A stretch of DNA of 64,000 nt from Microbacterium sp. Bi121 (GCF_918698005.1 NZ_CAKKLJ010000004.1:310001-374000), one strand, 5' to 3'. Shown: positions 7,803-17,838, counted from the first letter of the stretch. The notes: generated by a model from the sequence alone, not told the origin. Program-made: numbers and translations.

Positions 7803-9629
7803 GTGGTTCAATTCGAAGTCCCCGCGATCGTCCCAGCCGACCCCGAGGCGAACATCACCGACCTTCTGGTGAAGCGCGTCGAGGCCACACCCGACCTCGC
7901 CCTGTTCTCCGTACCAGACGGTGACGCATGGCGCGATATCACCGCCGCCGATTTCCAGACCGCCGTCATCGCCCTGGCCAAGGGCTTCGTCGCAGCAGGC
8001 ATCCAGCCCGGCGAGAAGGTCGGATTCCTCGCTCGCACGACCTACGAGTGGACGCTCGTCGACTTCGCCCTGTTCTATGCAGGCGCCGTGATGGTGCCGA
8101 TCTACGAGACCAGCTCCCCCGCCCAGATCCAGTGGATCCTCGAGGACTCGGGTGCCAACGCCCTTCTGGTGGAGTCCGCCGACCACTTCGCGAAGTTCGA
8201 CGAGGTACGCGGTGACCTGCCGCTCGTGCGCGAGGTCTGGCAGCTGCACCTGGGCGCGATCGACACGCTCACCGCCGCCGGCACCGGTGTCGAGGATGCT
8301 GAGATCGAGCGCCGCCGCAACCTCGCGGTCGGCTCCGACATCGCGACGCTCATCTACACCTCCGGCTCGACCGGACGCCCCAAGGGCTGCGTGCTCACGC
8401 ACAGCAACTTCGTCGAGCTGACCCGCAACTCTGCGAAGTCCCTCGACAAGGTCGTGCAGACCAAGGGTGCGTCGACCGTGCTGTTCATCACGACCGCGCA
8501 CGTGTTCGCGCGCTTCATCTCGCTGCTCAACGTGCACGCGGGTGTTCGCACCGGCCACCAGCCCGACACCAAGCAGCTGCTGTCGGCACTCGGCACCTTC
8601 AAGCCGACCTTCCTCCTCGCGGTTCCCCGCGTTTTCGAGAAGGTCTACAACTCCGCCGAGCAGAAGGCTGAGGCCGGCGGCAAGGGCAAGATCTTCCGCG
8701 CTGCCGCCGCCGCGGCGATCGAGCACTCCCGTCTGCTCGAAGAGGGCAAGAAGATCCCGTTCGGGCTGAAGATCAAATTCGCGCTCTTCGACAAACTCGT
8801 CTACGGAAAGCTGCGCGACGCGATGGGCGGCAACATCCAGTACGCCGTCTCCGGCTCCGCTCCGCTCGGCCCGCGCCTCGGGCACTTCTTCCACAGCCTC
8901 GGCGTGGTCATCCTCGAGGGCTACGGCTTGACCGAGACGACGGCCCCCGCGACGGTCAACCTCGCCGACAAGTCCAAGATCGGCACCGTCGGTCCCGCGC
9001 TCCCCGGCGTCGGCGTCCGTCTCGCCGAGGACGGCGAGATCGAGGTCAAGGGCATCAACGTGTTCAAGGAGTACTGGAACAACCCCGAGGCCACGGCCGA
9101 GGCGTTCCACGACGGCTGGTTCCGCACGGGCGACATCGGCAGCTTCGACTCCGAGGGCTTCCTCACGGTCACCGGGCGCAAGAAGGAGATCATCGTCACG
9201 GCCGGCGGCAAGAACGTCGCCCCAGCCGCGCTCGAGGACCCGATCCGCGCCAATCCGATCGTCGGTCAGGTCGTCGTGGTCGGAGACCAGAAGCCGTTCA
9301 TCTCGGCGCTGATCACCCTCGACCCCGAGATGCTCCCGACGTGGCTCGGCAACAACGGTCTGTCCGCTGATATGTCCCTGGCGGATGCCTCGACCAACGA
9401 GGCCGTTCGCGCCGAGGTGCAGCGGGCGGTCGATATCGCGAACAAGAACGTCTCGCGCGCCGAGTCGATCCGCAAGTTCACGATCCTCGACTCCGAGTGG
9501 ACAGAGGCGAGCGGTCACCTGACGCCGAAGATGTCGATCAAGCGCAACGTGATCATGTCGGACTTCGCCGACCAGGTCTCCGCGATCTACGACGAGCCGG
9601 TGAAGACGACCAACGTGCCGCTCGGCTGA
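7803..9629 (+). CDS. Long-chain acyl-CoA ligase (AMP-dependent synthetase, FadD15-like)
   Basis: This 608-residue enzyme activates fatty acids to acyl-AMP and then acyl-CoA. The AMP-binding P-loop IYTSGSTGRPKGC lies near residue 185, the YGLTETTAP A5 motif near 375, the FRTGDIG motif near 438, and the TGRKKEIIVTAGGKNVAP A8 hinge near 458. The length and the TAHVFARFISL segment fit bacterial FadD15/FAA1-type ligases. It starts at GTG with an AAGGAG ribosome site five bases upstream. A TAGACT -10-like sequence lies about 40 bp upstream. It is divergent from the acyltransferase gene, sharing a 180-bp intergenic region. Confidence 0.93.
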   Translation: MVQFEVPAIVPADPEANITDLLVKRVEATPDLALFSVPDGDAWRDITAADFQTAVIALAKGFVAAGIQPGEKVGFLARTTYEWTLVDFALFYAGAVMVPIYETSSPAQIQWILEDSGANALLVESADHFAKFDEVRGDLPLVREVWQLHLGAIDTLTAAGTGVEDAEIERRRNLAVGSDIATLIYTSGSTGRPKGCVLTHSNFVELTRNSAKSLDKVVQTKGASTVLFITTAHVFARFISLLNVHAGVRTGHQPDTKQLLSALGTFKPTFLLAVPRVFEKVYNSAEQKAEAGGKGKIFRAAAAAAIEHSRLLEEGKKIPFGLKIKFALFDKLVYGKLRDAMGGNIQYAVSGSAPLGPRLGHFFHSLGVVILEGYGLTETTAPATVNLADKSKIGTVGPALPGVGVRLAEDGEIEVKGINVFKEYWNNPEATAEAFHDGWFRTGDIGSFDSEGFLTVTGRKKEIIVTAGGKNVAPAALEDPIRANPIVGQVVVVGDQKPFISALITLDPEMLPTWLGNNGLSADMSLADASTNEAVRAEVQRAVDIANKNVSRAESIRKFTILDSEWTEASGHLTPKMSIKRNVIMSDFADQVSAIYDEPVKTTNVPLG

Positions 9630-9648
9630 GGCGCTGTCTCCGGCCGGG

Positions 9649-10140
9649 CTAGAACCAGTCGCTCTCGCGGACCTCGCGCATCGCGCGCTTGCGGTCTTCC
9701 GGAGTGAGACGGGAGAGGTACAGCATCCCGTCGAGGTGATCGGTCTCGTGCTGGAGCGCCTGCGCGAGCAGCCCCTCCCCCTCGAGCACGACCGGATTGC
9801 CGTCGAGGTCGATCCCCTCGACCCGCGCCCACGGATGCCGCAGGGCGTCGTGCCAGAGCCCCGGCACCGACAGGCACCCCTCGCCGGTGGGCACCGGCTC
9901 GCCGCGGACCTCGGTGAGCACCGGGTTGATGACGTAGCCGACGTCGCCGTCGATGTTGTAGCTGAACGCCCGAACGGCGACACCTATCTGTGGGGCGGCG
10001 ACTCCGGCGCGGCCGGGGAGTTTGACGCTGTCGACGAGGTCTTCGACCAGCGACCGGACGCCCTCATCGATCGTGCTCACCGGAGCGCACGTGGTGCGCA
10101 GCACGGGGTCGCCGAAGATTCTGATCTCTCGCGCGGTCAT
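9649..10140 (-). CDS. def: Peptide deformylase
   Basis: This 163-residue metalloenzyme removes the formyl group from the N-terminal methionine of new proteins. All three family motifs are present: [12 protein letters not shown] (motif 1), EGCLSVP with the metal cysteine (motif 2), and QHETDHLDG with the HExxH-type metal histidines and catalytic glutamate (motif 3). The start codon overlaps the stop of the MinD-like ATPase by one base (TGATG), so the two genes are translationally coupled. The ORF could extend upstream in frame, but the coupled ATG and the standard [15 protein letters not shown] start settle it. Confidence 0.96.
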   Translation of the reverse strand: MTAREIRIFGDPVLRTTCAPVSTIDEGVRSLVEDLVDSVKLPGRAGVAAPQIGVAVRAFSYNIDGDVGYVINPVLTEVRGEPVPTGEGCLSVPGLWHDALRHPWARVEGIDLDGNPVVLEGEGLLAQALQHETDHLDGMLYLSRLTPEDRKRAMREVRESDWF

Positions 10141-11567
10141 CAGGCGGCCTTCGCGCGCAGACTCTCCACGAGCAATGCGGCGAGCTCGCGAGCGGCCTGT
10201 CGCGTCTCCGGCTGCAGGTTCGCGAAGACGATCGCGCCGCCGCCGGCGATCTGCGGGTCGTACGGCATCCGCACGACATGCTTGGCCCTGGTCTTGAAGT
10301 GCGCCTCGAGCTCGTTCAGACGCACCAGCGGACTGCCGGGCGTGGACTGGTTCAGCACGATGATGGCGCCTCGCGCCTGCTCCTCGCGACCATTCGTCTC
10401 GAGCCAGGTCAGGGTCTCGGATGCGAGACGCGCCTCGTCGACGCTGAGTCCGGAGACGATGACGATCTGATCGGCCTTGTCGAGGGTGGCCCCCATGACC
10501 GAGTGCACGATGCCCGTTCCGGTATCCGTGAGCACGAGCGAGTAGTAGTGCGCCGCCACGTCTGCGACGTTGCGGTAGTCCTCGTCGCTGAACGCCTCCG
10601 CGATGTGCGGGTCGGGGTCGGATGCCAGCACGTCGAGCCGCGTGGAGTCGCGAGCGACGATCGCCGAGAGGTCGTGGTATCCCCTGACCTCGTCGTGGAT
10701 CTTGACGAGATCGCGCACCGACTTGCCGCCTGGGCTGCGGACGATGCGGTCTGCGAGCGTGCCGCGATCGGGGTTCGCGTCGACCGCGATGACGCGATCC
10801 TCTCGCGCATCGGCCAGGGCCATGCCGAGGAGCGCAGTGACGGTGGTCTTGCCCACGCCGCCCTTGCGCGACAGCACCGGGACGAAGCGCGCACCGCCGT
10901 TGAGAGCGTTCGCGATCCGCGCGGTGAGCGCCTTGCGCTCTCGTGCGCGCTTGCCGTCGCCGATGTTGATACGGCGTCCTGAGATCGTGTAGAGCAGGTG
11001 GCTCCACGTGCCCTCCGGCTCGGGCTTCGTCAGCTGGCTCGGGTTGAGCAGACGGTCGGCGGTCAGCAGGTCGGCGGTCTCGCGGGATGACTGCCCGGCC
11101 TGCTCGCCGAAGCGCTTGGACACCAGCGCGATATCCGGCGCCGCAACCGGTGCCGGTGCCGGTGCAGGTGCGGCTGCTGCAGCATCTTCGACCGGCTCCG
11201 CATCGACGACAGCATCTGCATCCTCGATCGGCACTGCATCCTCGATCGGCTCCGCGTCGACGAGGGGATCAGCGTCCGCCGTCACCGCGGGCTCGTCGAC
11301 CGCGCCGATCACGGCATCCTGCTCGACGGCATCCTGGTCGACGGCGGCTCGAGGGGTCTCGAGCTCGCCGACGAGGATCTCGCCGGTGAACTCGCCGTCC
11401 ACCACGTCCTCGACCAGGTCGTCGTCATCATCCGCGCCCGCGGGCAGCGTCACGCTGACTTGCGAGGTCTGCCCGAGAACGCCGAGCGCTGTCGTGTCGA
11501 GAGATGCGGCCTCGTCGAGAATGCCGAGATCGTCGCCCTCCGAGGGGGAACTGTTCTTCGATGTCAC
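10140..11567 (-). CDS. MinD/ParA-like ATPase with long acidic N-terminus
   Basis: The product has 475 residues. The first 150 are rich in Asp, Glu, Ala and Val with repeated [13 protein letters not shown] units and look disordered. The ATPase domain follows, with a deviant Walker [12 protein letters not shown] near residue 239, the [14 protein letters not shown] switch region, and the [14 protein letters not shown] block. Such proteins occur in actinobacteria as orphan MinD relatives linked to polar growth or septum positioning, but the function here is unproven. It begins at GTG with a GGAG site. Its stop overlaps the def start. The pyruvate carboxylase gene lies 43 bp upstream on the same strand. 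Confidence 0.85.
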   Translation of the reverse strand: MTSKNSSPSEGDDLGILDEAASLDTTALGVLGQTSQVSVTLPAGADDDDDLVEDVVDGEFTGEILVGELETPRAAVDQDAVEQDAVIGAVDEPAVTADADPLVDAEPIEDAVPIEDADAVVDAEPVEDAAAAAPAPAPAPVAAPDIALVSKRFGEQAGQSSRETADLLTADRLLNPSQLTKPEPEGTWSHLLYTISGRRINIGDGKRARERKALTARIANALNGGARFVPVLSRKGGVGKTTVTALLGMALADAREDRVIAVDANPDRGTLADRIVRSPGGKSVRDLVKIHDEVRGYHDLSAIVARDSTRLDVLASDPDPHIAEAFSDEDYRNVADVAAHYYSLVLTDTGTGIVHSVMGATLDKADQIVIVSGLSVDEARLASETLTWLETNGREEQARGAIIVLNQSTPGSPLVRLNELEAHFKTRAKHVVRMPYDPQIAGGGAIVFANLQPETRQAARELAALLVESLRAKAA

Positions 11568-11609
11568 TGTGTCACTCCAAGCTTGTGCGATCCTGTCGCT
11601 CGCCCAAGA

Positions 11610-14600
11610 TTACTTGGCTGGAGTGATCACGACCAAAAGGTCGCCGGCATCCACCTGCTGCGTGGAGCCGATCGCGAGCCGTTCGATGACACCGTCGACG
11701 GGTGCGGTGATGGCCGCTTCCATCTTCATCGCCTCGATGGATGCGACGGGTTCACCTGCCCGGACGGTCGCACCCACCTCGACCTTCAGCGACACGACGC
11801 CCGAGAAGGGGGCCGCGACCTGACCGGGCTTCGCGGTGTCGGCCTTCTCGGCCTCGTGTGCGTCCACGGCGACGGAGCGGTCACGCACGAACACCGGTCG
11901 CAGCTGGCCGTTCAACGTCGTCATGACCGTGCGCATGCCGCGCTCATCGGCCTCACCGATGGCCTCGAGACCGACGTAGAGCTGCACGCCGCGATCGATC
12001 TCGACGAGGTGCTCCTGCCCCTGGACGAGTCCGTACAGATAGTCGGCCGTGTCGAGCACCGACAGATCTCCGAACAGTTCGCGCTGCTGAGAGAACTCTC
12101 GGGTCGGGGCCGGGAAGAGCAGGGTGTTGAGCCTCTCGCGGCGGTCCGCACTCGAGCCGGCGAGAGCCTTCTCGTCGTCAGCGGAGATCTCCGTGAGACC
12201 GCCGCGCACCGTGCGCCCGGCGAGCACCTTGCTGCGGAACGGCTCCGGCCACCCGCCGGGGAGATCACCGAGCTCGCCGGCCATGAAGCCCACGACAGAA
12301 TCAGGGACGTCGTACTTCTCGGGATTCGCCTCGAAATCGGCGGGGTCGGCCTTCACAGCCGCGAGGTGCAGCGCGAGATCGCCGACGACCTTCGACGACG
12401 GCGTGACCTTGGGCACTCGGCCGAGGATGCGGTCGGCCGCGGCGTACATGTCCTCGATGAGCTCGAAGTCGTCCGCGAGGCCGAGCGCCTTGGCCTGCTG
12501 ACGCAGGTTCGACAACTGCCCGCCGGGGATCTCGTGGTGGTACACGCGACCGGTCGGCCCCGGGAGCCCGGATTCGAACGGCGCGTACTGGTTGCGCACG
12601 GCCTCCCAGTACGGTTCGAGGTCCGAGACGCCGCCGAGATCGATGCCGCTGTCGCGATCGGTGTGCGCGAGGGCCGCGACGAGCGACGACAGCGACGGCT
12701 GGCTGGTCGTTCCGGAAAGCGGGGCGGATGCCGCGTCCACAGCATCCACGCCGGCCGCACTCGCAGCGAGCAGAGTCGCGAGCTGTCCACCTGGGGTGTC
12801 GTGCGTGTGCAGGTGCACCGGCAGGTCGAAGCGTTCGCGCAGCGCCGTCACGAGCTTCGCGGCGGCCGCCGGCCGCAGCAGCCCCGCCATGTCCTTGATG
12901 GCGAGGATGTGCGCTCCGGCGTCTGTGATCTGCTCGGCCAGACGCAGGTAGTAGTCGAGCGTGTACAGATCCTCGGCCGGGTTCAGCAGATCGCCGGTGT
13001 AGCAGAGCGCGACCTCGGCCACGGAGGTTCCCGTCGCGCGGACCGCGTCGATCGCCGGGCGCATCTGAGAGACGTCGTTGAGGGCATCGAAGATGCGGAA
13101 GATGTCGATGCCGCTCGTCGCCGCCTCGGCGACGAAGGCCTCGGTCACCGCGGTCGGGTACGGCGTGTATCCGACCGTGTTGCGGCCACGCAGCAGCATC
13201 TGGATGTTGATGTTCGGCAGCGCGGCGCGCAGCTTGTCAAGCCGCTCCCACGGGTCCTCGCCGAGGAAGCGGAGCGCCACGTCGTAGGTCGCGCCACCCC
13301 AAGCCTCGACCGAGAGCAGGCCGGGGGTGAGCCGGGCGAGGTAGGGCGCTGCGGCGACGAGGTCACGGGTGCGCACGCGGGTGGCCAGCAGCGACTGGTG
13401 CGCGTCGCGGAAGGTGGTGTCCGTGATCGCCAGCGCGGTCTGCTCCCGCAGACTGCGCGCGAACCCTTCGGGCCCGAGCTCCTGCAGCCGCTGGCGGGAA
13501 CCGGCCTGCGGCTCGGCACTGAGGTCGATGGCCGGGAGCTTGGCCACCGGGTCGATCGCGCCGGGGTGCTCCCCGTTCGGCTTGTTGACGGTGACGTCGA
13601 CGAGCCAGTTCAGCAGCTTCGTGCCGCGGTCCTTGGACACCCTGCCCTGCAACAGATCGGGGCGCTCGTCGATGAAGGAGGTGCTGATGTCGCCCGAGAC
13701 GAAGGCGTCGTCGGCGAGCAGCGCCTGCAGGAACGGGATGTTCGTGGAGACGCCGCGGATGCGGAACTCAGCGAGTGCCCGCCGCGCGCGGCCGACGGCC
13801 GCTTCGAAGTCGCGACCACGGCAGGTGAGCTTTGAGAGCATCGAATCGAAGTGCGGACTGATCTGCGCGCCCTGGTGCACGGTGCCTCCGTCGAGGCGGA
13901 TGCCGGCACCGCCGGGCGAGCGGTAGGTCGTGATCTTGCCGGTGTCCGGGCGGAAGCCCTGTGTGGGGTCCTCAGTTGTGATGCGGCACTGCAGCGCCGC
14001 GCCGCGCAGGTGGATATCGTCCTGCTGCAGGCCGAGCTCGGCCAGGCTCGCGCCGGCCGCGACGCGCATCTGGGTCTGCACGAGGTCGACGTCGGTGACC
14101 TCTTCGGTCACCGTGTGCTCGACCTGGATGCGCGGGTTCATCTCGATGAAGACGACCTCGCCGGTGCGCTCCCCTGCTGTCTCGAGAAGGAACTCGACGG
14201 TTCCCGCATTCTCGTATCCGATCGAGCGGGCGAAGGCGATGGCGTAGCCGTGCAGGGCCGTGCGGATGCTGTCGTCGAGGTTCGGCGCCGGAGCGATCTC
14301 GACGACCTTCTGGTGCCGGCGTTGCACGGAGCAGTCGCGCTCGAACAGGTGCACGGTCTCGCCGGTCTTGTCCGCGAGGATCTGCACCTCGATGTGGCGC
14401 GGGCGGACGACCGCCTGCTCGAGGAACATGCGCGCGTCGCCGAATGCGCTCTCCGCCTCGCGCATCGCCTCGGCGAGGGCCGGTGCGAGTTCGTCCTTCG
14501 TCTCGACCCGGCGCATGCCGCGTCCGCCGCCGCCGGCGACGGCCTTGGCGAACACGGGGAATCCGATCTCGTCGGCCTGAGCCACCAGCGCGTCGACGTC

Positions 14601-15017
14601 GTCCGACGCTTCGGTCGACCGCAGGACCGGTACACCGGCTTCGATCGCATGGCGCTTGGCTTCGACCTTGTTGCCGGCCATCTCGAGCACGTTCGACGGC
14701 GGTCCGATGAAGACGATGCCGTTCTCCGCTGCCTTCTCTGCGAGCTCCGGGTTCTCGGACAGGAAGCCGTACCCCGGGTAGATCGCATCGGCACCGGACT
14801 CGAGCGCGACCCTGATGATCTCGTCGACGCTGAGGTATGCACGCACGGGGTGGCCGCGCTCCCCGATCTCGTAGGCCTCGTCAGCCTTGAGGCGATGCTG
14901 CGAGCCGCGATCCTCGTACGGGAACACAGCCACAGTGCGCGCCCCCACCTCGAACGCCGCTCGGAAGGCGCGGATCGCGATCTCACCACGATTGGCCACA
15001 AGGATCTTCTGGAACAT
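11610..15017 (-). CDS. pyc: Pyruvate carboxylase
   Basis: This 1135-residue single-chain biotin enzyme converts pyruvate, bicarbonate and ATP to oxaloacetate for anaplerosis. The order is biotin carboxylase (residues 1-450, KILVANRGEIAIRAFRA start, GGGGRGMR ATP loop), carboxyltransferase (about 530-800, with DTTFRDAHQSLLATRVRT), a conserved PYC/OADA linker domain, and a C-terminal biotinyl domain whose EAMKM site puts biotin on Lys1098. The ATG at 15015-15017 has an AGAGGTG ribosome site and begins the family's canonical N-terminus. A longer reading from 15083 is less likely. All domains are intact. Confidence 0.97.
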   Translation of the reverse strand: MFQKILVANRGEIAIRAFRAAFEVGARTVAVFPYEDRGSQHRLKADEAYEIGERGHPVRAYLSVDEIIRVALESGADAIYPGYGFLSENPELAEKAAENGIVFIGPPSNVLEMAGNKVEAKRHAIEAGVPVLRSTEASDDVDALVAQADEIGFPVFAKAVAGGGGRGMRRVETKDELAPALAEAMREAESAFGDARMFLEQAVVRPRHIEVQILADKTGETVHLFERDCSVQRRHQKVVEIAPAPNLDDSIRTALHGYAIAFARSIGYENAGTVEFLLETAGERTGEVVFIEMNPRIQVEHTVTEEVTDVDLVQTQMRVAAGASLAELGLQQDDIHLRGAALQCRITTEDPTQGFRPDTGKITTYRSPGGAGIRLDGGTVHQGAQISPHFDSMLSKLTCRGRDFEAAVGRARRALAEFRIRGVSTNIPFLQALLADDAFVSGDISTSFIDERPDLLQGRVSKDRGTKLLNWLVDVTVNKPNGEHPGAIDPVAKLPAIDLSAEPQAGSRQRLQELGPEGFARSLREQTALAITDTTFRDAHQSLLATRVRTRDLVAAAPYLARLTPGLLSVEAWGGATYDVALRFLGEDPWERLDKLRAALPNINIQMLLRGRNTVGYTPYPTAVTEAFVAEAATSGIDIFRIFDALNDVSQMRPAIDAVRATGTSVAEVALCYTGDLLNPAEDLYTLDYYLRLAEQITDAGAHILAIKDMAGLLRPAAAAKLVTALRERFDLPVHLHTHDTPGGQLATLLAASAAGVDAVDAASAPLSGTTSQPSLSSLVAALAHTDRDSGIDLGGVSDLEPYWEAVRNQYAPFESGLPGPTGRVYHHEIPGGQLSNLRQQAKALGLADDFELIEDMYAAADRILGRVPKVTPSSKVVGDLALHLAAVKADPADFEANPEKYDVPDSVVGFMAGELGDLPGGWPEPFRSKVLAGRTVRGGLTEISADDEKALAGSSADRRERLNTLLFPAPTREFSQQRELFGDLSVLDTADYLYGLVQGQEHLVEIDRGVQLYVGLEAIGEADERGMRTVMTTLNGQLRPVFVRDRSVAVDAHEAEKADTAKPGQVAAPFSGVVSLKVEVGATVRAGEPVASIEAMKMEAAITAPVDGVIERLAIGSTQQVDAGDLLVVITPAK

Positions 15018-15100
15018 GCACACCTCTGATAGCTCATGCGCGGCTTTGTCGACGCGCACAGGGCGGGGCTGAGTGTTTTCCAAGCCTAGGGGAAGGTAAC

Positions 15101-15922
15101 GTGGTGTCCGTGCACGTACTCAGCGTCAGCTCCCTAAAAGGCGGTGTCGGAAAGACGACCGTGACCCTCGGACTGGCCTCAGCGGCCTTCGCCCGAGGTG
15201 TTCGCACCCTCGTCGTCGACCTCGATCCGCAGTCCGACGTCTCCACCGGAATGGACATCCAGGTCGCTGGACGCCTCAACATCGCCGATGTTCTCGCGAA
15301 CCCCAAGGAGAAGGTCGTCCGTCAGGCGATCACCTCCAGCGGCTGGGCGAAGGTGCACCCCGGAACGATCGACGTGCTCATCGGCAGCCCGTCCGCCATC
15401 AACTACGACGGTCCGCACCCGAGCGTTCGCGACGTGTGGAAGCTCGAAGAAGCCCTCGCCTCCGTCGAGAGCGACTACGACCTCGTCCTCATCGACTGCG
15501 CCCCTTCCCTGAACGCGCTGACGCGCACGGCATGGGCCGCGAGCGACCGCGTGATCGTCGTCACCGAGCCCGGCCTGTTCTCCGTGGCCGCGGCCGACCG
15601 TGCCCTGCGCGCGATCGAAGAGATCCGCCGAGGGCTCTCCCCTCGCCTTCAGCCGTTGGGCATCGTCGTCAACCGCGTTCGCCCGCAGTCGATCGAACAC
15701 CAGTTCCGGATCAAGGAACTGCGAGACATGTTCGGACCGCTCGTGCTCTCGCCTCAGCTGCCGGAGCGCACGTCGCTGCAGCAGGCGCAGGGCGCGGCGA
15801 AGCCGCTGCACATCTGGCCGGGCGACTCGGCTCAGGAGCTCGCCGCAGACTTCGACCTGCTGCTGGACCGCATCGTGCGCACGGGCCGCGTCCCCGTACC
15901 GGAGACCGGCGCACAGGCCTGA
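15101..15922 (+). CDS. ParA/Soj-family ATPase
   Basis: This 273-residue protein has a deviant Walker [14 protein letters not shown] at residues 12-24, a switch I block DLDPQSDVSTGMD, and Walker B DLVLIDCAP near 130, which define the ParA family. Chromosomal ParA works with ParB near oriC, but no parB is adjacent, so this is an additional or orphan family member. Such copies precede the MerR/FtsR/FHA group in several actinobacteria. GTG at 15101 is preceded by GGAAGG four bases upstream. GTG at 15104 or 15110 is an alternative. A strong terminator follows at 15938-15967. Confidence 0.88.
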   Translation: MVSVHVLSVSSLKGGVGKTTVTLGLASAAFARGVRTLVVDLDPQSDVSTGMDIQVAGRLNIADVLANPKEKVVRQAITSSGWAKVHPGTIDVLIGSPSAINYDGPHPSVRDVWKLEEALASVESDYDLVLIDCAPSLNALTRTAWAASDRVIVVTEPGLFSVAAADRALRAIEEIRRGLSPRLQPLGIVVNRVRPQSIEHQFRIKELRDMFGPLVLSPQLPERTSLQQAQGAAKPLHIWPGDSAQELAADFDLLLDRIVRTGRVPVPETGAQA

Positions 15923-15937
15923 GAGGGCCGGCAAAGC

Positions 15938-15967
15938 AAACGCGCTCAGCTTCTGCTGAGCGCGTTT
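15938..15967 (+). terminator. Rho-independent terminator after the ParA gene
   Basis: A perfect 13-bp stem (AAACGCGCTCAGC at 15938-15950 pairing with 15955-15967) closes a TTCT loop and continues into TTTTCT. It lies 16 bp after the parA-like stop and ends about 50 bp before the convergent MerR gene, which it may also serve. Confidence 0.88.
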
Positions 15968-16018
15968 TCTGTTGCGCCGGTCCCTGAGCTTGGCTCCGGT
16001 TCCTGAGCGTGCCTCCGG

Positions 16019-16564
16019 TCAGGCCGTGCGCTTGGCGCGACGGGCGCTGAGCTCGTCGACGGGATCCGGCGCTGTGGGGTCGAACTCGACCAGCGTCGAC
16101 TCGACCTCGCGCAGCACCTTGCCGACGGCGATGCCGAAAACGCCCTGTCCGCGGCTGACGAGGTCGATGACCTCGTCGTTCGACGTGCACAGGTAGACGG
16201 AGGCGCCGTCGCTCATCAGCGTGGTGCCGGCCAGATCGCGGATGCCGGCAGCACGGAGCTGATCGACGGCGGTGCGGATCTGCTGCAGCGAGATGCCCGT
16301 GTCGAGCAGACGCTTGACGAGCTTGAGCACGAGGATGTCGCGGAAGCCGTAAAGACGCTGCGAACCGGAGCCGCTCGCGCCGCGCACGGTGGGCTCGACG
16401 AGCTCGGTGCGGGCCCAGTAGTCGAGCTGACGATAGGTGATACCGGCCGCACGGGCAGCCACTGCACCGCGGTAGCCGACCTCGTCGTCCATGGCGGGGA
16501 GGCCGTCGGTGAAGAGGAGCTCGGTCACGAACCGCGGGTCGCCGGCACGCTCATCCGCATTCAT
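16019..16564 (-). CDS. MerR-family regulator (Rv1830-like)
   Basis: This 181-residue regulator has an N-terminal winged helix (VGYRGAVAARAAGITYRQLDYWAR near residues 27-49, then RLYGFRDILVLKLVKRLLDTGISL). There is no cysteine-rich metal-binding tail. The C-terminal half includes LCTSNDEVIDLVSRGQGVFG, a domain typical of the mycobacterial Rv1830 type. It is the last member of an FHA-ftsR-merR series on the minus strand, mirroring the Rv1827-Rv1828-Rv1830 arrangement, though the nuclease-like Rv1829 counterpart is absent. The ATG at 16564 has an AGAGGAAG site; a longer start upstream is less likely. Confidence 0.85.
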   Translation of the reverse strand: MNADERAGDPRFVTELLFTDGLPAMDDEVGYRGAVAARAAGITYRQLDYWARTELVEPTVRGASGSGSQRLYGFRDILVLKLVKRLLDTGISLQQIRTAVDQLRAAGIRDLAGTTLMSDGASVYLCTSNDEVIDLVSRGQGVFGIAVGKVLREVESTLVEFDPTAPDPVDELSARRAKRTA

Positions 16565-16663
16565 ATGACTTCCTCTCTGACGGGATACCCCCAACGCTAG
16601 AGCAGTGCTCTGCCCCGGGCAACGACATCCGCTTCGCGATGAAGGTGTGTCGCAACCTGTTCG

Positions 16664-17353
16664 TTACGAAAGCACTCGCGCGAGCGCTTCTTTCACGAAA
16701 GCCGCTCGAACCTCGCTGAGTTTGGTCGCCAGTTCCGGCGCCATCTCACGTGCTTTTCCTCTGGACGTGGAATCCGTCCTGCGCAGCAGCGCCGACATCG
16801 CCGACTCGATCAGCGAAACCTCGCGCTCCGCGCTCTGGCGGACGGTGCGCAGGTGCCTGGGCTCGATGCCGTGACGATCCAAGGCGACCAGGCCGCGCAG
16901 CAGCGTGACGGTCGACTCGGAGTAGGTCTCGGCAGCGGCGATGATGCCGGTGCTGATGGCGTCGTTGAGGATCTGCGGCCCTGCACCTGCCGCCGACAGC
17001 AGCTCTTCGCGACGGTAGCGCCGAGGCGCGGGCGCGATCGACGGCGGCGGGGCGAAGGCGAGCCCGGTGTCGCCGTTGGCTTCGGCCTCATCGAGCTGTT
17101 CGCGGATCACGCTGAGCGGCAGATAGTGATCGCGCTGGAGCGTGAGCCCGAGCCGCAGTCGCTCGATATCGGACTGCGAGAACTTGCGGTAACCCGATTC
17201 CGTTCGCGACGGGGTGACGATGCCCTGCACCTCGAGGAATCGCAGCTTGCTCGAGGTCAGGTCAGGGAACTCGGGCGTCAGGCGCGCGAGGACCTGACCG
17301 ATGCTCAGTAGACCCGCAGACGCTGAGCGATCGCGGGCGGGGAGTGCTGCCAT
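16664..17353 (-). CDS. ftsR: MerR-family transcriptional regulator FtsR
   Basis: This 229-residue protein is homologous by eye to mycobacterial Rv1828 and corynebacterial FtsR, an activator of ftsZ. The DNA-binding half contains LSIGQVLARLTPEFPDLTSSKLRFLE near residues 16-41, then the GYRKFSQSDIERLRLGLTLQRDHYLPL wing and helix. The C-terminal half is helical. Its start overlaps the stop of the FHA gene by one base (TGATG), indicating coupled translation. The gene lies in an FHA-ftsR-merR operon. Role assignment rests on family membership and context. Confidence 0.86.
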   Translation of the reverse strand: MAALPARDRSASAGLLSIGQVLARLTPEFPDLTSSKLRFLEVQGIVTPSRTESGYRKFSQSDIERLRLGLTLQRDHYLPLSVIREQLDEAEANGDTGLAFAPPPSIAPAPRRYRREELLSAAGAGPQILNDAISTGIIAAAETYSESTVTLLRGLVALDRHGIEPRHLRTVRQSAEREVSLIESAMSALLRRTDSTSRGKAREMAPELATKLSEVRAAFVKEALARVLS

Positions 17354-17838
17354 CAGTCAGACGCCGCCGCAAGGTCGGCGGCGGAGAGGAAGAAGTTCAG
17401 ACGGAACTTGCCGATCCGCAGTTCGGAGCCATTGACGAGAGCGCTGCGGTCGACGCGCTCTCCGTTGACGTAGGTGCCGTTGAGCGAGCGCTGATCGATG
17501 ATCTCGAAGGAGCTTCCGGCACGGGTGATCTCGGCGTGACGACGCGAGACGGTCACGTCGTCGAAGAAGATGTCGGCCTCTGGATGACGGCCGATCGTGG
17601 TGACATCGGTGTCGAGCAGGTACCGGGCTCCTGCCATCGCGCCCGAGCGCACCAGCAGCAGCGCCGAGCCGGCCGGCAGCGCGGCGATCGCGGACTGCTC
17701 GACTTCAGTGAGCTCCGCACCGAACGGGACGAAGGAAAGGTCGGAGTCGTGTCCGAATGTCTGCGTGGCGTCGTGCCGCTGCTCTCCGTCGCGGTGAATC
17801 GATGCATCGCGAGCCGATCGGCTTTCGAAATCTGTCAC
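17353..17838 (-). CDS. FHA-domain protein (GarA/OdhI-like)
   Basis: This 161-residue protein ends in an FHA phosphothreonine-binding domain (TIGRHPEADIFFDDVTVSRRHAEI, then RSLNGTYVNGERVD). GarA and OdhI are phosphorylated by PknB/PknG-type kinases on N-terminal threonines and regulate 2-oxoglutarate metabolism. Here the region matching the phospho-motif reads HDATQTFGHD, with Thr25 and Thr27, which is less extended than the ETTS motif of GarA. The GTG start at 17838 has a strong AAGGAGGG site six bases upstream; longer readings start in noncoding sequence. It heads the FHA-ftsR-merR operon. The partner kinase is probably the gene at 3587. Confidence 0.88.
   Translation of the reverse strand: MTDFESRSARDASIHRDGEQRHDATQTFGHDSDLSFVPFGAELTEVEQSAIAALPAGSALLLVRSGAMAGARYLLDTDVTTIGRHPEADIFFDDVTVSRRHAEITRAGSSFEIIDQRSLNGTYVNGERVDRSALVNGSELRIGKFRLNFFLSAADLAAASD

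Noticed and set aside
11460..13835. A 791-residue plus-strand reading opposite pyruvate carboxylase
   Set aside because: Shadow in high-GC coding DNA, Arg/Val/Gly-rich with no recognisable domain.
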